A DNA stretch of 64,000 nucleotides from Paenibacillus sp. IHBB 10380 (GCF_000949425.1 NZ_CP010976.1:1178001-1242000), one strand, 5' to 3'; counted from the stretch's first letter, positions 24,717 through 34,169 are shown. Notes: generated by a model from the letters alone, not told the origin. Made by a program: numbers and translations.

Positions 24717-25490
24717 ATGAAACCTTACCGCATACCGCTACTCGCAAAAAACTACATCGAATATGATATGATCCAAAAGCACACGGAATTGCCGTCTTTT
24801 CCGGATGCCCGTGTGCATTTATTATATATTTTTTTGAATCGTGGTGGTCGCACACCGTTACATCACGAAGAGCTATATGCCCTAGTTACTTACTTGGTGC
24901 AAATGGGTCTCGATACACACGAAACCATTGACACTGTACAAGGGAATCAGGCAGAAGGCCAAATGCGGTGTCGCCAATTAAAAGTACTCGCAGGAGATTA
25001 CTTTAGTAGCGGATTCTACCAGCTGTTGTCTGATCAAGGACAGATCGAAGTGATAAGACTTATAAGCCAAGCGATCTGTGATGTGAACATACAGAAGATG
25101 AATCTTTACAGCAAGATGAGTAGCTCGATGTTATCTGCAGAACAATATTTGCGGCTAAAGGTACAGCTGAACATGCAGCTGTTTCTTTCTTTTACTCCAA
25201 TGTTAGAGAAATCTGTGCAAGATTTATGGCAACAGCTACTACAGGAATTCAGTCTTTGTGATACGATTGTACAAGAGCTTAATGTCAACAAAGGGCCACA
25301 GCGATTGACACCTGGCTATCCATTTATTTCAGATGAGGAACTAACGGACAAGTTGCATCATACAATGAGTCGGATACAATCTATTCTACAAGTGAATAAC
25401 GGTGAAGTTCGTTTTCGTACTGTTGTACAATTACTGGAACCATTCCAAAGCTATTTGGATGTTTCCAAAACTGTAGTGAGAGAGGGATAG
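24717..25490 (+). CDS. hepS: Heptaprenyl diphosphate synthase component I
   Basis: A 257-residue protein, the small non-catalytic subunit of the two-component heptaprenyl diphosphate synthase. ATG at 24717 follows CGGAGG and gives MKPYRIPLLAKNYIEYDMIQ. There are no DDxxD motifs, as expected of HepS; the partner HepT is encoded at 28.6 kb. Together they make the side chain of menaquinone-7. The hepS-menG-hepT order is that of B. subtilis, but here three extra quinone genes are inserted before hepT. Confidence 0.85.
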   Translation: MKPYRIPLLAKNYIEYDMIQKHTELPSFPDARVHLLYIFLNRGGRTPLHHEELYALVTYLVQMGLDTHETIDTVQGNQAEGQMRCRQLKVLAGDYFSSGFYQLLSDQGQIEVIRLISQAICDVNIQKMNLYSKMSSSMLSAEQYLRLKVQLNMQLFLSFTPMLEKSVQDLWQQLLQEFSLCDTIVQELNVNKGPQRLTPGYPFISDEELTDKLHHTMSRIQSILQVNNGEVRFRTVVQLLEPFQSYLDVSKTVVREG

Positions 25491-25501
25491 GGTGATTACT
25501 G

Positions 25502-26242
25502 TTGGAGCGAAATACATCAGAGAGTAAAGCAAAGCCAAAGGAACAGCACGTTCAATCTGTATTTGAGAGCATTGCTGGCAAATACGATATCATGAACGAT
25601 ATATTGAGCTTCCGTCGGCATAAGGCTTGGCGGAAATTTGCAATGCGTAAGATGAACGTGAAATCTGGGGATACCGCGATTGACCTTTGTTGTGGTACAT
25701 GTGATTGGACACTCAGTTTAGCTGAGGCGAGTGGAACGAGTAACATTGTTGGTTTAGACTTTAGTCCAAGCATGCTGGAGGTAGGCCGCAACAAAATTGC
25801 GAAACAGCATATGAACGATAGGATTACCTTGGTTGAGGGAAACGCAATGAGCCTTGAGTTTGAAGATAATAGCTTTGATTACGCTACGATTGGTTTTGGA
25901 CTTCGCAATGTCCCCGACCTCAGACAGGTGCTTGAAGAAATGAAACGGGTGGTTAAGCCTGGTGGAATGGTCGTATGTCTGGAGCTATCAAAGCCTACTA
26001 GTCAGCCCTTTAAGGGAATCTATTATTTCTATTTTCAAAAAATATTGCCGAATCTAGGAAAGTTATTTGCATCAAGATATGAGCAATACAAATGGCTACC
26101 TGATTCACTGGCTCTATTTCCAGGAAGAGAAGAACTCACCGATGTATTCCGGCAGGTTGGATTACAACAAGTCGAAGCCTATCCCTTAACCGGTGGAATT
26201 GCGGCATTACATATTGGGAGTAAGGAGAATCAGCATGTTTAA
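25502..26242 (+). CDS. menG: Demethylmenaquinone methyltransferase (MenG/UbiE)
   Basis: A 246-residue S-adenosylmethionine-dependent methyltransferase that performs the last step of menaquinone synthesis. The SAM motif is AIDLCCGTCDWTLSLA near residues 60-75 (CGTCDW replaces the more usual GTGDW). KYDIMNDILSF near 27-37 and FGLRNVPD are UbiE/MenG signatures. TTG at 25502 follows GGGTGATTA. It overlaps the prenyltransferase gene by 8 bases. Confidence 0.94.
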   Translation: MERNTSESKAKPKEQHVQSVFESIAGKYDIMNDILSFRRHKAWRKFAMRKMNVKSGDTAIDLCCGTCDWTLSLAEASGTSNIVGLDFSPSMLEVGRNKIAKQHMNDRITLVEGNAMSLEFEDNSFDYATIGFGLRNVPDLRQVLEEMKRVVKPGGMVVCLELSKPTSQPFKGIYYFYFQKILPNLGKLFASRYEQYKWLPDSLALFPGREELTDVFRQVGLQQVEAYPLTGGIAALHIGSKENQHV

Positions 26243-27107
26243 GAAAATTGGCATTTACTTAGAAATGATTAAAATTGAACATACATTATTTGCTTTACCC
26301 TTCGCCTTTATGGGTGCGTTACTGGGGTCAGTGAGTGTCAACGGAGAGCTTCCCTCATGGGCACAGATTGGTTGGATTCTTATGGCTTTATTTGGTGCCC
26401 GTAGTGCGGCATTTGGACTAAACCGAATCATTGACCGAGTGATCGATAAGAAGAATCCACGAACAGCAAATCGGGCGATTCCTGCGGGATTACTCAAAAC
26501 GATTGAGGTTATTGTGTTTACAGTGGTATCATTCATTCTTCTCTTCTGGGCAGCTTTCGAGTTATCTCCACTCGCAGTTAAGTTGCTTCCCGTTGCAGTG
26601 TTCATGCTCGTTATTTATTCCTACACCAAAAGATTCACTTGGCTCTGTCACGTCGTGCTTGGGTTAACTACATCACTGGCTCCTCTTGGAGGTTGGGTAG
26701 CCGTTACGAATAGTGTGGACTTAAATGCTTGGATATTCTATCTTACGCTGTCATTCTGGACAGCAGGTTTTGATATTATTTATGCGATTCAGGACTTGGA
26801 TTTCGATAAAAAAGAAGGATTACATTCGATACCCGTTCGTTTTGGACTTTATAATTCCTTGAGAATTGCACGTATATTTCATGTGATAACAGCCATAGGT
26901 TTTGTACTTCTGTTCTTCTTGACAGAACTTAGTTGGTGGTATTTTGTAGGGATGTTTATCGCGTCCGCTATATTATTCTATGAGCATTTCATTCTGTCTC
27001 CTAAGGACATGAGCAAGCTACAGACGGCTTTCTTTACGATGAATAGTTCGCTAAGTATTGTCGTGTTTGCCTTTACTATGATTGACTTGGTGGTGCAATA
27101 CGCTTGA
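26235..27107 (+). CDS. mqnP: UbiA-family prenyltransferase, probable MqnP
   Basis: A 290-residue membrane enzyme with about eight helices. The two Asp-rich prenyl-diphosphate motifs are NRIIDRVIDKKNPRT (about residues 68-82) and DIIYAIQDLDFDKKEG (about 182-197). UbiA members join a prenyl chain to an aromatic acid. The neighbours UbiX and MqnA point to the futalosine menaquinone pathway, where the acceptor is 1,4-dihydroxy-6-naphthoate, hence the MqnP call, which is inferred. ATG at 26235 follows TAAGGAG. Confidence 0.82.
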   Translation: MFKKIGIYLEMIKIEHTLFALPFAFMGALLGSVSVNGELPSWAQIGWILMALFGARSAAFGLNRIIDRVIDKKNPRTANRAIPAGLLKTIEVIVFTVVSFILLFWAAFELSPLAVKLLPVAVFMLVIYSYTKRFTWLCHVVLGLTTSLAPLGGWVAVTNSVDLNAWIFYLTLSFWTAGFDIIYAIQDLDFDKKEGLHSIPVRFGLYNSLRIARIFHVITAIGFVLLFFLTELSWWYFVGMFIASAILFYEHFILSPKDMSKLQTAFFTMNSSLSIVVFAFTMIDLVVQYA

Positions 27108-27709
27108 ACGATTCAATAAAGAAACAACGATGGGTTGTCGGAATAACAGGAGCAAGTGGCTCTATCTATGGCATTCGACTGATCGAGACTTTGCTATCTC
27201 AGAATAAGGATGTACATATCGTTATATCTAACGCGGGTTGGCGTGTGCTGAATGAGGAGATGGGATGGAAGATTTCAGATCGAGAAACGGTTCTTAATGA
27301 GAAGTTTGGACCGTATTCTGGAACGTTTCACTATCATCCTATAGCGGATATCGGGGCCACGATTGCCAGTGGTTCTTTTCAAGTGGAGGGCATGATTATC
27401 GTTCCATGCTCAATGGGGACATTGTCGGCTGTATCGAATGGTTCATCTGATAATTTAATGACACGTGCTGCTGATGTGATGTTAAAAGAAGGCCGTCCAT
27501 TAGTCCTCGTCCCACGTGAAACGCCGTTGCACGCAATTCACTTGGAAAATATGCTGAAGCTGTCACGTCTAGGTGTCAAGATGATCCCAGCGATGCCTGC
27601 TTTTTATTTCAAACCACAAAGTATGGACGATATGATTAATTTCGTCGTTGGTAAAGTACTGGATAGTCTTCGAATTGATCACCAATTATTTAAAAGATGG
27701 GAGGGATAA
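27104..27709 (+). CDS. ubiX: UbiX-type flavin prenyltransferase
   Basis: A 201-residue flavoprotein. The N-terminal GITGASGSIYGIRLIE (residues 13-28) is the FMN-binding signature; PCSMGTLSAVSNG near 104-116 and LVPRETPLHAIHLENM near 145-160 are also typical. UbiX prenylates FMN to make the cofactor of UbiD-type decarboxylases. In the futalosine route it supports decarboxylation of the prenylated naphthoate; a ubiD-like gene is not in the window. TTG start overlaps the preceding stop. Confidence 0.9.
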   Translation: MNDSIKKQRWVVGITGASGSIYGIRLIETLLSQNKDVHIVISNAGWRVLNEEMGWKISDRETVLNEKFGPYSGTFHYHPIADIGATIASGSFQVEGMIIVPCSMGTLSAVSNGSSDNLMTRAADVMLKEGRPLVLVPRETPLHAIHLENMLKLSRLGVKMIPAMPAFYFKPQSMDDMINFVVGKVLDSLRIDHQLFKRWEG

Positions 27710-27711
27710 GG

Positions 27712-28578
27712 ATGCCAGCGCCCGGCAATAAGAAGACCATCATCGGAAAAATTAAATATACGAATGCATGGCCTATTTTTCACTACTTTGAACCTAGTAC
27801 TCTTCATGAGCCTGCATCTATGGTGTCGGAAGTCCCTTCCTATCTAAACCAAGGGATGAGTGATGGAAGTATTGACATTGGTGCCTTGTCTTCATTTGCC
27901 TATGGATTGTTATCGGAGCAACTATTATTGTTACCGGAATTATCGGTTAGTGCTGATGGACCTGTGAAGTCAATCTTGCTGTTCTCGCGTGAGCCGCTGG
28001 ATAGTATGGGGAATGGAACCATTGCGCTCACCAATACATCGGCTACCTCTGTGAATCTGCTCAAAATTCTGATGAGTAAAGCGTTAGGAGCACATCCAAC
28101 CTATCTTACAACAGAACCTGACTTAGAGATCATGATGAGTAATGCGGATGCGGCACTACTGATTGGAGATAACGCCATCAAGGCTTCGTGGGAAGAACAC
28201 GGCTATTATGTTACGGATTTGGGAGCCTGGTGGAAAGAATGGACTGGGCATAGCATGACATTCGCCGTATGGGCTGTTAATCGTGATACTGCGCAAAGAA
28301 AGCCTGAGGCTATTGTAGAAATAGTAGATGCCTTTCAGACAAGTAAAGCTCGTAGTCTGGCAAATTTGCAGCCTATTGTTGAAGAAGCATGCTCTACCAT
28401 CGGTGGAACTACTGAATATTGGGAACGATATTTCTCAAATTTATGTTATGACTTTGGAGAAAGACAGTATGAAGGTTTGCGACTTTATTTCCGTTATGCC
28501 TATGAATTAGGGCTTGTTCAACATAAGGTACACATGGAAGTATGGGACCATAATATGCTGATACAGGTGAAGGAATGA
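27712..28578 (+). CDS. mqnA: Chorismate dehydratase MqnA
   Basis: A 288-residue protein of the periplasmic-binding-like MqnA/MqnD fold. Family features: GKIKYTNAWPIFHYF near residues 12-26, EVPSYLNQGMSDGSIDIGALSSFAY near 44-68, and LIGDNAIKA. MqnA dehydrates chorismate to 3-[(1-carboxyvinyl)oxy]benzoate, the entry step of futalosine menaquinone synthesis. ATG at 27712 follows GGGAGGGATAAGG. It overlaps hepT as ATGA. Chorismate synthase is encoded 2.8 kb downstream. Confidence 0.9.
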   Translation: MPAPGNKKTIIGKIKYTNAWPIFHYFEPSTLHEPASMVSEVPSYLNQGMSDGSIDIGALSSFAYGLLSEQLLLLPELSVSADGPVKSILLFSREPLDSMGNGTIALTNTSATSVNLLKILMSKALGAHPTYLTTEPDLEIMMSNADAALLIGDNAIKASWEEHGYYVTDLGAWWKEWTGHSMTFAVWAVNRDTAQRKPEAIVEIVDAFQTSKARSLANLQPIVEEACSTIGGTTEYWERYFSNLCYDFGERQYEGLRLYFRYAYELGLVQHKVHMEVWDHNMLIQVKE

Positions 28579-29546
28579 AGAGATTAGACATCTTCGGCAC
28601 GCTAAAAAAAGATATGGAATACATAGAGCGTGAATTGTTTCGTAGCATAGAGGGAAATGAACTGCTAAATGAAACGTCACTTCATCTACTGAAAGCTGGC
28701 GGTAAAAGACTGCGTCCTGTTTTTGTATTGATGGGAGGTAAATTCGGCGATTATGACATTGAGAGTCTGAAGAATGTGGCAGTATCCCTTGAACTTATTC
28801 ATATGGCTTCCCTCGTTCATGATGACGTTATTGATGATGCAGATACCCGGCGCGGGCAATTGACTGTAAAATCTAAATGGGATAATAAGATCGCTATGTA
28901 TACTGGTGATTTCATATACGCTAAAGCTTTGTTAGTCGCTACTCAATTGCCTAATCCAGAAATTCATCAGAAATTATCTAAGGCCATGGTTGAGATGTCT
29001 ATCGGTGAAATGGAGCAAATTCGAGATTTCTTCAATACGGGGCAAAGTGTGCGTCGCTATTTGTTGCGTATTCGGCGTAAGACGGCTCTACTGATCGCAG
29101 TGAGTTGTCAGCTTGGTGCGATTGCCGTAAACACAGATCCTAGAATTAGCAATCTGTTATATCAATATGGGTATAACGTGGGTATGGCTTTTCAAATTCA
29201 GGATGATTTATTAGATCTGTGTGGAACGGAGAAGCAGATCGGTAAGCCACCAGGGAACGATATTCGGCAAGGAAACATTACCTTACCCATTATTTATGCT
29301 CTTCAAGATCAAGAATTACGTGGACCTTTACTTCAAGAAATTATACGTATTCATCATATGAACGGCCAATGTGATGTATCGAATGCTATACGAATGGTCA
29401 AATCCAGCTCAGGAATTCATCGAGCAGAGCAACTGGCTTCCCAATATATTAATAAAGCGCTAGCCGCTCTAAATGAGCTTCCAGACCTCAAAATTAAAAG
29501 AAATTTGAAGGATATCGCCCATTTTGTCACGAAACGAGCATATTAG
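28575..29546 (+). CDS. hepT: Heptaprenyl diphosphate synthase component II
   Basis: A 323-residue trans-prenyltransferase, the catalytic partner of HepS. The first Asp motif is VHDDVIDDADTRRG near residues 79-92; the second is QIQDDLLDLCG near 211-221. GGKRLRP near 43-49 binds diphosphate. It extends farnesyl diphosphate to heptaprenyl diphosphate for menaquinone. The start overlaps the mqnA stop, so it is the end of the quinone gene run. Confidence 0.94.
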   Translation: MKRLDIFGTLKKDMEYIERELFRSIEGNELLNETSLHLLKAGGKRLRPVFVLMGGKFGDYDIESLKNVAVSLELIHMASLVHDDVIDDADTRRGQLTVKSKWDNKIAMYTGDFIYAKALLVATQLPNPEIHQKLSKAMVEMSIGEMEQIRDFFNTGQSVRRYLLRIRRKTALLIAVSCQLGAIAVNTDPRISNLLYQYGYNVGMAFQIQDDLLDLCGTEKQIGKPPGNDIRQGNITLPIIYALQDQELRGPLLQEIIRIHHMNGQCDVSNAIRMVKSSSGIHRAEQLASQYINKALAALNELPDLKIKRNLKDIAHFVTKRAY

Positions 29547-29644
29547 GCATTAACCGATGCTAAGCTTTCTGGTAATATACAATTATGGATGAATCAATCC
29601 AATGAATAGCTTCATGACTTGTATTGAAAATGGAGAGTGAGTCT

Positions 29645-30088
29645 ATGGAACGTACTTTTTTGATGATCAAACCTGATGGTGTTCAGCGGGGTCTAATCGG
29701 TCGTATTGTGAGCAGGTTGGAAGAGAAAGGTTTTACAATGGTGGCGGGTAAGTTGGTAACTATAACGGAGGAACAGGCCAAAAGGCATTATGCAGAACAT
29801 GAAGGGAAAGATTTCTTCCCTAATCTGTTGGACTTCATTACTTCAGGTCCAGTGTTCGCTATGGTATGGGAAGGGGACGATATCGTGACATTGTCTCGGA
29901 TGCTCATAGGTAAAACGAATGTCAAAGAAGCTCTGCCAGGTTCTATACGTGGTGACTTCGCTGCACATACACCAAATAATCTAATTCATGGTTCAGATTC
30001 ACTGGAGAGCAGTACACGGGAAATTGCAAATTTCTTTGAGGCTCATGAGTTTGTGGATTATGAGAAAAGTATTTCCCAATGGATATAA
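29645..30088 (+). CDS. ndk: Nucleoside diphosphate kinase
   Basis: A 147-residue enzyme that equalises nucleoside triphosphate pools. ATG at 29645 follows GGAGAGTGAG and gives MERTFLMIKPDGVQRG. The active-site His is in NLIHGSDS near residue 115. Length and motifs are standard. hepT-ndk-cheR order matches B. subtilis. It overlaps cheR by 10 bases. Confidence 0.96.
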   Translation: MERTFLMIKPDGVQRGLIGRIVSRLEEKGFTMVAGKLVTITEEQAKRHYAEHEGKDFFPNLLDFITSGPVFAMVWEGDDIVTLSRMLIGKTNVKEALPGSIRGDFAAHTPNNLIHGSDSLESSTREIANFFEAHEFVDYEKSISQWI

Positions 30089-30912
30089 AATCTCCCACAT
30101 CGCTTCTAAGTGATAAACAAGCAGAGAATGTCCCTATTGACACGGATTATATGAATTTTATTCAACGAATTAATAAAACTACCGGAATTAATCTTTCAGA
30201 GTACAAGGAAGCGCAGATGAAGCGCCGTTTGACGACACTTCGGTTGAAGAATGGCTACAATAGCTTTGATTCTTTCTATGAGGCTATGATGAGCAACAAA
30301 GTGTTGTTTTATGAGTTTCTGGATCGGATGACGATTAATGTTTCTGAATTTTGGCGTAATCCTAATCGCTGGGAAACGCTACGGGATGTCATTCTTCCAG
30401 ATCTATTGGAGGGTAAACGCCGTCTTAAGGTATGGAGTGCGGCTTGTTCTACAGGCGAAGAGCCTTATACGTTGGCCATGATATTGTCTGATCGGAAGGC
30501 ACTATTAGAGAGTTCTCTTGAGGCTAGTGATATAGATGATGGTGCGCTAGAGAAAGCTAAACAGGGACTCTATTTAGAAAGGTCTCTTAAGGACGTACCT
30601 AAGGACGTGGCAGCCCGCTATTTCACAGAAGAAGGATCGATGTTCAAGATCAATGATTCGTTAAAAAAAGCAGTCCAATTCAAGAAACAGAATCTACTGC
30701 TAGATAAGTTTGATACCTATTATGATCTCATCGTCTGCCGCAATGTGATGATTTATTTCACAGAGGAAGCCAAGACTAAGCTTTATCAGAAATTTGCTGA
30801 TAGTCTTAGGCCGGGAGGATACTTATTCGTTGGAAGTACGGAACAGATATTTTCCCCAGCTCAATACGGGCTTGAGTCAACAGAAACGTTCTTCTATCGT
30901 AAAAAACTATAA
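30079..30912 (+). CDS. cheR: Chemotaxis protein methyltransferase CheR
   Basis: A 277-residue SAM-dependent methyltransferase that methylates Glu residues of chemoreceptors. N-terminal domain: GINLSEYKEAQMKRRL, basic and receptor-facing. MTINVSEFWRNPNRW precedes the catalytic domain, with WSAACSTGEEPYTLAM as the SAM motif and DLIVCRNVMIYF following. ATG at 30079 lies inside the ndk end; a later ATG at 30150 is possible but has no ribosome site. Matches the ndk-cheR-aroC order of B. subtilis. Confidence 0.94.
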   Translation: MDIKSPTSLLSDKQAENVPIDTDYMNFIQRINKTTGINLSEYKEAQMKRRLTTLRLKNGYNSFDSFYEAMMSNKVLFYEFLDRMTINVSEFWRNPNRWETLRDVILPDLLEGKRRLKVWSAACSTGEEPYTLAMILSDRKALLESSLEASDIDDGALEKAKQGLYLERSLKDVPKDVAARYFTEEGSMFKINDSLKKAVQFKKQNLLLDKFDTYYDLIVCRNVMIYFTEEAKTKLYQKFADSLRPGGYLFVGSTEQIFSPAQYGLESTETFFYRKKL

Positions 30913-31003
30913 CTTAACATGATACTAAGGTATAGAAACGACGCCACTTTACGATACTAGATATCATAAGAATATTATGGTAACAAGTGGAGGTCAGTAC
31001 ATT

Positions 31004-31168
31004 ATGGATAAGAGAAAGGTAATTACTGCGTATCAACGTGGGTTCATTACCATTCAGGAATGTAGTCAAATACTAGGAATTGAGAACGTTCATCTTAGTC
31101 GCTTGATTCAAGAAGCTGTAAATAATTGCGATACTGAAGATATTGTTAATCAACCGATTAATGGGTGA
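31004..31168 (+). CDS. Small helix-turn-helix-like protein
   Basis: A 54-residue protein. ATG at 31004 follows GTGGAGGTC. The stretch AYQRGFITIQECSQILGIENVHLSRLIQ reads as a helix-turn-helix: a recognition of the MerR/sigma region 4 type is plausible but not certain. It has its own terminator. Located between cheR and aroC; no counterpart in B. subtilis is known to me. Function unknown. Confidence 0.6.
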   Translation: MDKRKVITAYQRGFITIQECSQILGIENVHLSRLIQEAVNNCDTEDIVNQPING

Positions 31169-31183
31169 GACAATTGATAAAAT

Positions 31184-31223
31184 GCGCCGTACCTGCCATT
31201 ATGGAGGTACGGTGCTTTTTTTA
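31184..31223 (+). terminator. Terminator before aroC
   Basis: GCGCCGTACCT (31184-31194) pairs with AGGTACGGTGC (31205-31215), then seven T. Confidence 0.92.
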
Positions 31224-31244
31224 AGAATGTAACGATACCCTTTC

Positions 31245-31273
31245 TTGTCAAAGTTTATGACCTATACTATAAT
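31245..31273 (+). promoter_or_regulatory. Sigma-A promoter of aroC-aroB-aroH
   Basis: TTGTCA (31245-31250), 17 bases, TATAAT (31268-31273). The leader to the aroC start is about 56 bases and shows no (G/T)AG repeats, so this promoter is not a TRAP target. Confidence 0.75.
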
Positions 31274-31335
31274 GAGCAAAGATATTGGCCGATTTTAGTC
31301 AATTACAGTTTAAAAGTTTAAAGGGGGAAAGCAAC

Positions 31336-32505
31336 ATGAGTTTACGCTATTTGACTGCTGGTGAAACACATGGACCTCAGCTCACGGCTATTATTGAGGG
31401 GTTACCTAGCAATTTAACATTAGATTTCGAAGCATTGAATTTTCAACTCCACCGTCGCCAAAAGGGATATGGACGTGGACGTCGTATGCAGATAGAGAAA
31501 GATACAGCACAAATCGTAGGTGGAGTTCGTCATGGTTATACGACAGGTGCTCCTGTAGCTCTGGTCGTCGCTAATAATGACTGGACACATTGGAAGAACA
31601 TTATGAACATAGAACCGATAGAAGGCACGGATGAAGAAAAACGTCGTGTTCATCGCCCTCGTCCAGGCCATGCGGATCTTAATGGTGGACTTAAATACAA
31701 TTTGAAGGACTTGCGTAACGTACTTGAACGTTCTAGTGCAAGAGAAACGACAGTTCGCGTGGCTGTTGGTGCAATAGCGCGGCAATTCCTTGAGCAATTT
31801 GGAATAAGAATTGCAGGTCAAGTGATTCGTATTGGGGAAATAGAAGCCCCACCACATGATTTATCTATAGATGAGTTGATTGAGAAGACTGAAGCGTCTT
31901 CTGTACGGGTTGTAGATGTTGAGACAGAGAAGAAGATGGAAGCTTATATCGATCAAATTAAACAAGATGGCGATTCCATTGGTGGCATTGTTGAATGTAT
32001 TGTTGAAGGTGTTCCGATTGGACTGGGAAGTTATGTGCAGTATGACCGGAAGCTAGATGCACGTATCGCTCAAGGTGTGATGTCAATCAACGCATTCAAA
32101 GGTGTAGAGATCGGTATCGGATTCGAAGCGGGCATTTTACGTGGTTCTCAAGTACATGATGAGATTATGTATGAGGAAGAACGTGGATATCACCGTGCTA
32201 GTAATCGTCTAGGTGGATTCGAAGGCGGAATGACGAACGGTATGCCAGTCGTTGTTCGCGGTGTGATGAAACCTATCCCAACCCTCTATAAGCCACTACA
32301 AAGTGTAGATATTGATACGAAAGAAGCCTTCACTGCACAGGTAGAGCGTTCAGATGCTTGCGCAGTGCCAGCAGCGAGTGTTGTGATGGAGCATGTTGTC
32401 GCATGGGAAATTGCTAAAGCCTTCTTAGAGAAATTCGGTGGTGACTCGATGGAAGAGACCCAAACCAATTATAATCAATACCTTGCTCAATTAGAGAGGT
32501 ATTAA
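31336..32505 (+). CDS. aroC: Chorismate synthase
   Basis: A 389-residue FMN-dependent enzyme (aroF in B. subtilis naming) that converts EPSP to chorismate. ATG at 31336 follows AAGGGGGAAAG and gives [16 protein letters not shown], with the flavin-site [21 protein letters not shown] near residues 105-120 and [14 protein letters not shown] near 132-145 are family signatures. Complete. Its product feeds aroH, trpE and mqnA in this window. Confidence 0.97.
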   Translation: MSLRYLTAGETHGPQLTAIIEGLPSNLTLDFEALNFQLHRRQKGYGRGRRMQIEKDTAQIVGGVRHGYTTGAPVALVVANNDWTHWKNIMNIEPIEGTDEEKRRVHRPRPGHADLNGGLKYNLKDLRNVLERSSARETTVRVAVGAIARQFLEQFGIRIAGQVIRIGEIEAPPHDLSIDELIEKTEASSVRVVDVETEKKMEAYIDQIKQDGDSIGGIVECIVEGVPIGLGSYVQYDRKLDARIAQGVMSINAFKGVEIGIGFEAGILRGSQVHDEIMYEEERGYHRASNRLGGFEGGMTNGMPVVVRGVMKPIPTLYKPLQSVDIDTKEAFTAQVERSDACAVPAASVVMEHVVAWEIAKAFLEKFGGDSMEETQTNYNQYLAQLERY

Positions 32506-32507
32506 AG

Positions 32508-33614
32508 ATGAGAACGGTGACAGTAGATCTAGGAGAGCGATCATATCCGATTTATATCGGGCAAGGTCTTATTGACCGAATGGGGCAGTATTTCGAGCGT
32601 CATGGTATATCTACTAAAAGTCCTCTATTGATCGTTACGGACGAGTTGGTTGCGCCTCATTACTTGAATAGAGTAGAGAAGCAATTGGCAGCGGAAGGAT
32701 TTCAGACCGTGTCCAAGGTTGTGAAATCTGGAGAGACGTCTAAATCGCTAACTGTCTTTGAAGAAGTCATGACGACAGCTATTGAGGGCGGACTTGATCG
32801 TAGCTCGACTGTCGTGGCGCTTGGTGGTGGCGTAGTGGGTGATTTGGCTGGATACGTTGCTGCAAGTTATATGCGAGGAATTAAGTTCGTACAAGTTCCG
32901 ACGACGATTCTAGCACATGATAGTAGCGTTGGGGGTAAGGTTGCTGTGAACCATCCTCTTGCCAAGAATATGATCGGTGCTTTTCATCAGCCTGAGTTAG
33001 TATTGTATGACTTAGATACGTTACAAACGTTGCCTCCACGGGACGTATCGTCAGGACTTTCTGAAATGATCAAACATGGATTAATTCAGGATGGTGATTT
33101 TGCAAGATGGTGCAGAGAGCATGCTACTGAATTACTGTCATTGGACCCTGAAGCTCTAGGATATGGTTTAGAACGTGGTTGTAGTATCAAAGCCTCGGTT
33201 GTGTCTCGGGATGAACGGGAGAATGATCTTCGAGCTATTCTTAATCTAGGGCATACGATTGGTCATGCCATAGAAGCTGTTGGTGGATACGGTGAATATT
33301 TACATGGTGAAGCTATCTCAATTGGGATGGCGGGTTCAGCAATGCTTGCTGTCAAATTAGGTCGTGACGAGAGTATATATGATGAGACAGTGAGTATGCT
33401 GACATCCCTTGGATTGCCTGTAAAGATGGCGGATCATTTATCTACAGACGATATCATGGCAGCTATGATGCACGATAAGAAGTTCAAAGAAGGGCATATG
33501 TTGTTTATTATCCCGGACTCTATTGGTGCTGTAAGCATCGTTAAGGATGTACCCGAACAGCTCGTTCGAGATGTGATAGATCTACTTAGAGAAGGAGGGG
33601 AAGTCCATGTATAA
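32508..33614 (+). CDS. aroB: 3-dehydroquinate synthase
   Basis: A 368-residue NAD- and zinc-dependent enzyme of the shikimate pathway. GGGVVGDLAGYVAASYMRG near residues 106-124 binds the cofactor, PTTILAHDSSVGGK near 131-144 follows, and metal His residues are in NLGHTIGHA and LHGEAISIG. Two bases separate it from aroC; it overlaps aroH by 8. Complete, standard length. Confidence 0.97.
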   Translation: MRTVTVDLGERSYPIYIGQGLIDRMGQYFERHGISTKSPLLIVTDELVAPHYLNRVEKQLAAEGFQTVSKVVKSGETSKSLTVFEEVMTTAIEGGLDRSSTVVALGGGVVGDLAGYVAASYMRGIKFVQVPTTILAHDSSVGGKVAVNHPLAKNMIGAFHQPELVLYDLDTLQTLPPRDVSSGLSEMIKHGLIQDGDFARWCREHATELLSLDPEALGYGLERGCSIKASVVSRDERENDLRAILNLGHTIGHAIEAVGGYGEYLHGEAISIGMAGSAMLAVKLGRDESIYDETVSMLTSLGLPVKMADHLSTDDIMAAMMHDKKFKEGHMLFIIPDSIGAVSIVKDVPEQLVRDVIDLLREGGEVHV

Positions 33615-33981
33615 TAGGGGAATTCGTGGTGCAACGACGGTGACACAGAATGAAGAGCAGGAAATTCTAAGCGAGACAGTGACACTACTTCGTGAAATTA
33701 TTACCCGTAATGCAGTTGAACCTGAAGACATCTGTAGCGTATGGATTACGATGACTAACGATCTCGATGCTACTTTTCCAGCAAGAGCGATCAGACAACT
33801 GGAAGGTTGGGAGTTAGTGCCTTTGATGTGTTCGGTTGAGATTCCTGTACAAGGAAGCTTGCCACAGTGTATCCGTCTCATGATACAAGTGAATACAGAG
33901 AAGAGTCAGCGGGAAATGAAACATGTTTATTTAAATGATGCACGCAAGCTTAGACCTGATTTATCCGCTTCAACGAACTAA
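33607..33981 (+). CDS. aroH: Chorismate mutase, AroH class
   Basis: A 124-residue monofunctional chorismate mutase of the trimeric pseudo-alpha/beta-barrel (AroH) type; converts chorismate to prephenate. Active-site residues expected in B. subtilis (Arg7, Glu78, Arg90) correspond to Arg in MYNRGIRGATT, Glu in MCSVEIPVQG and Arg in LPQCIRLMIQV. ATG at 33607 follows GAAGGAGGGG. Last gene of the aroC-B-H operon, just before the trp leader. Confidence 0.95.
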   Translation: MYNRGIRGATTVTQNEEQEILSETVTLLREIITRNAVEPEDICSVWITMTNDLDATFPARAIRQLEGWELVPLMCSVEIPVQGSLPQCIRLMIQVNTEKSQREMKHVYLNDARKLRPDLSASTN

Positions 33982-33998
33982 TATTTTTCGGAGCTGGG

Positions 33999-34028
33999 TT
34001 GTCAAAGATAGCATGCATCATGTATAGT
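33999..34028 (+). promoter_or_regulatory. Sigma-A promoter of the trp operon
   Basis: TTGTCA (33999-34004), 18 bases, TATAGT (34023-34028). The predicted start near 34034-34036 coincides with the first (G/T)AG triplet, so the TRAP site begins at the transcript's 5-prime end. Confidence 0.65.
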
Positions 34029-34033
34029 GGTTT

Positions 34034-34088
34034 TAGTTGAGTAGAGCAGAGTGTAGTTGAGAAGAGTATAGCTGAGCAGAGTCCATAG
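34034..34088 (+). promoter_or_regulatory. TRAP-binding site in the trp leader
   Basis: Ten (G/T)AG triplets in a row, each separated by exactly two bases, run from 34034 to 34081: TAG, GAG, GAG, GAG, TAG, GAG, GAG, TAG, GAG, GAG. An eleventh TAG follows at 34086-34088 after four bases. Eleven triplets equal the eleven subunits of the TRAP ring, encoded here by mtrB. This is a textbook TRAP site. Confidence 0.95.
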
Positions 34089-34169
34089 TTTAATTATATG
34101 TCGGTAGAGGATCTATTTTCTGATCTCTAAGACTTCTCTTTGATTTATTAGGAGAGGTTTAGTAGGGGG

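Noticed and set aside
31420..31857. A 145-codon minus-strand frame
   Set aside because: Antisense shadow inside aroC.
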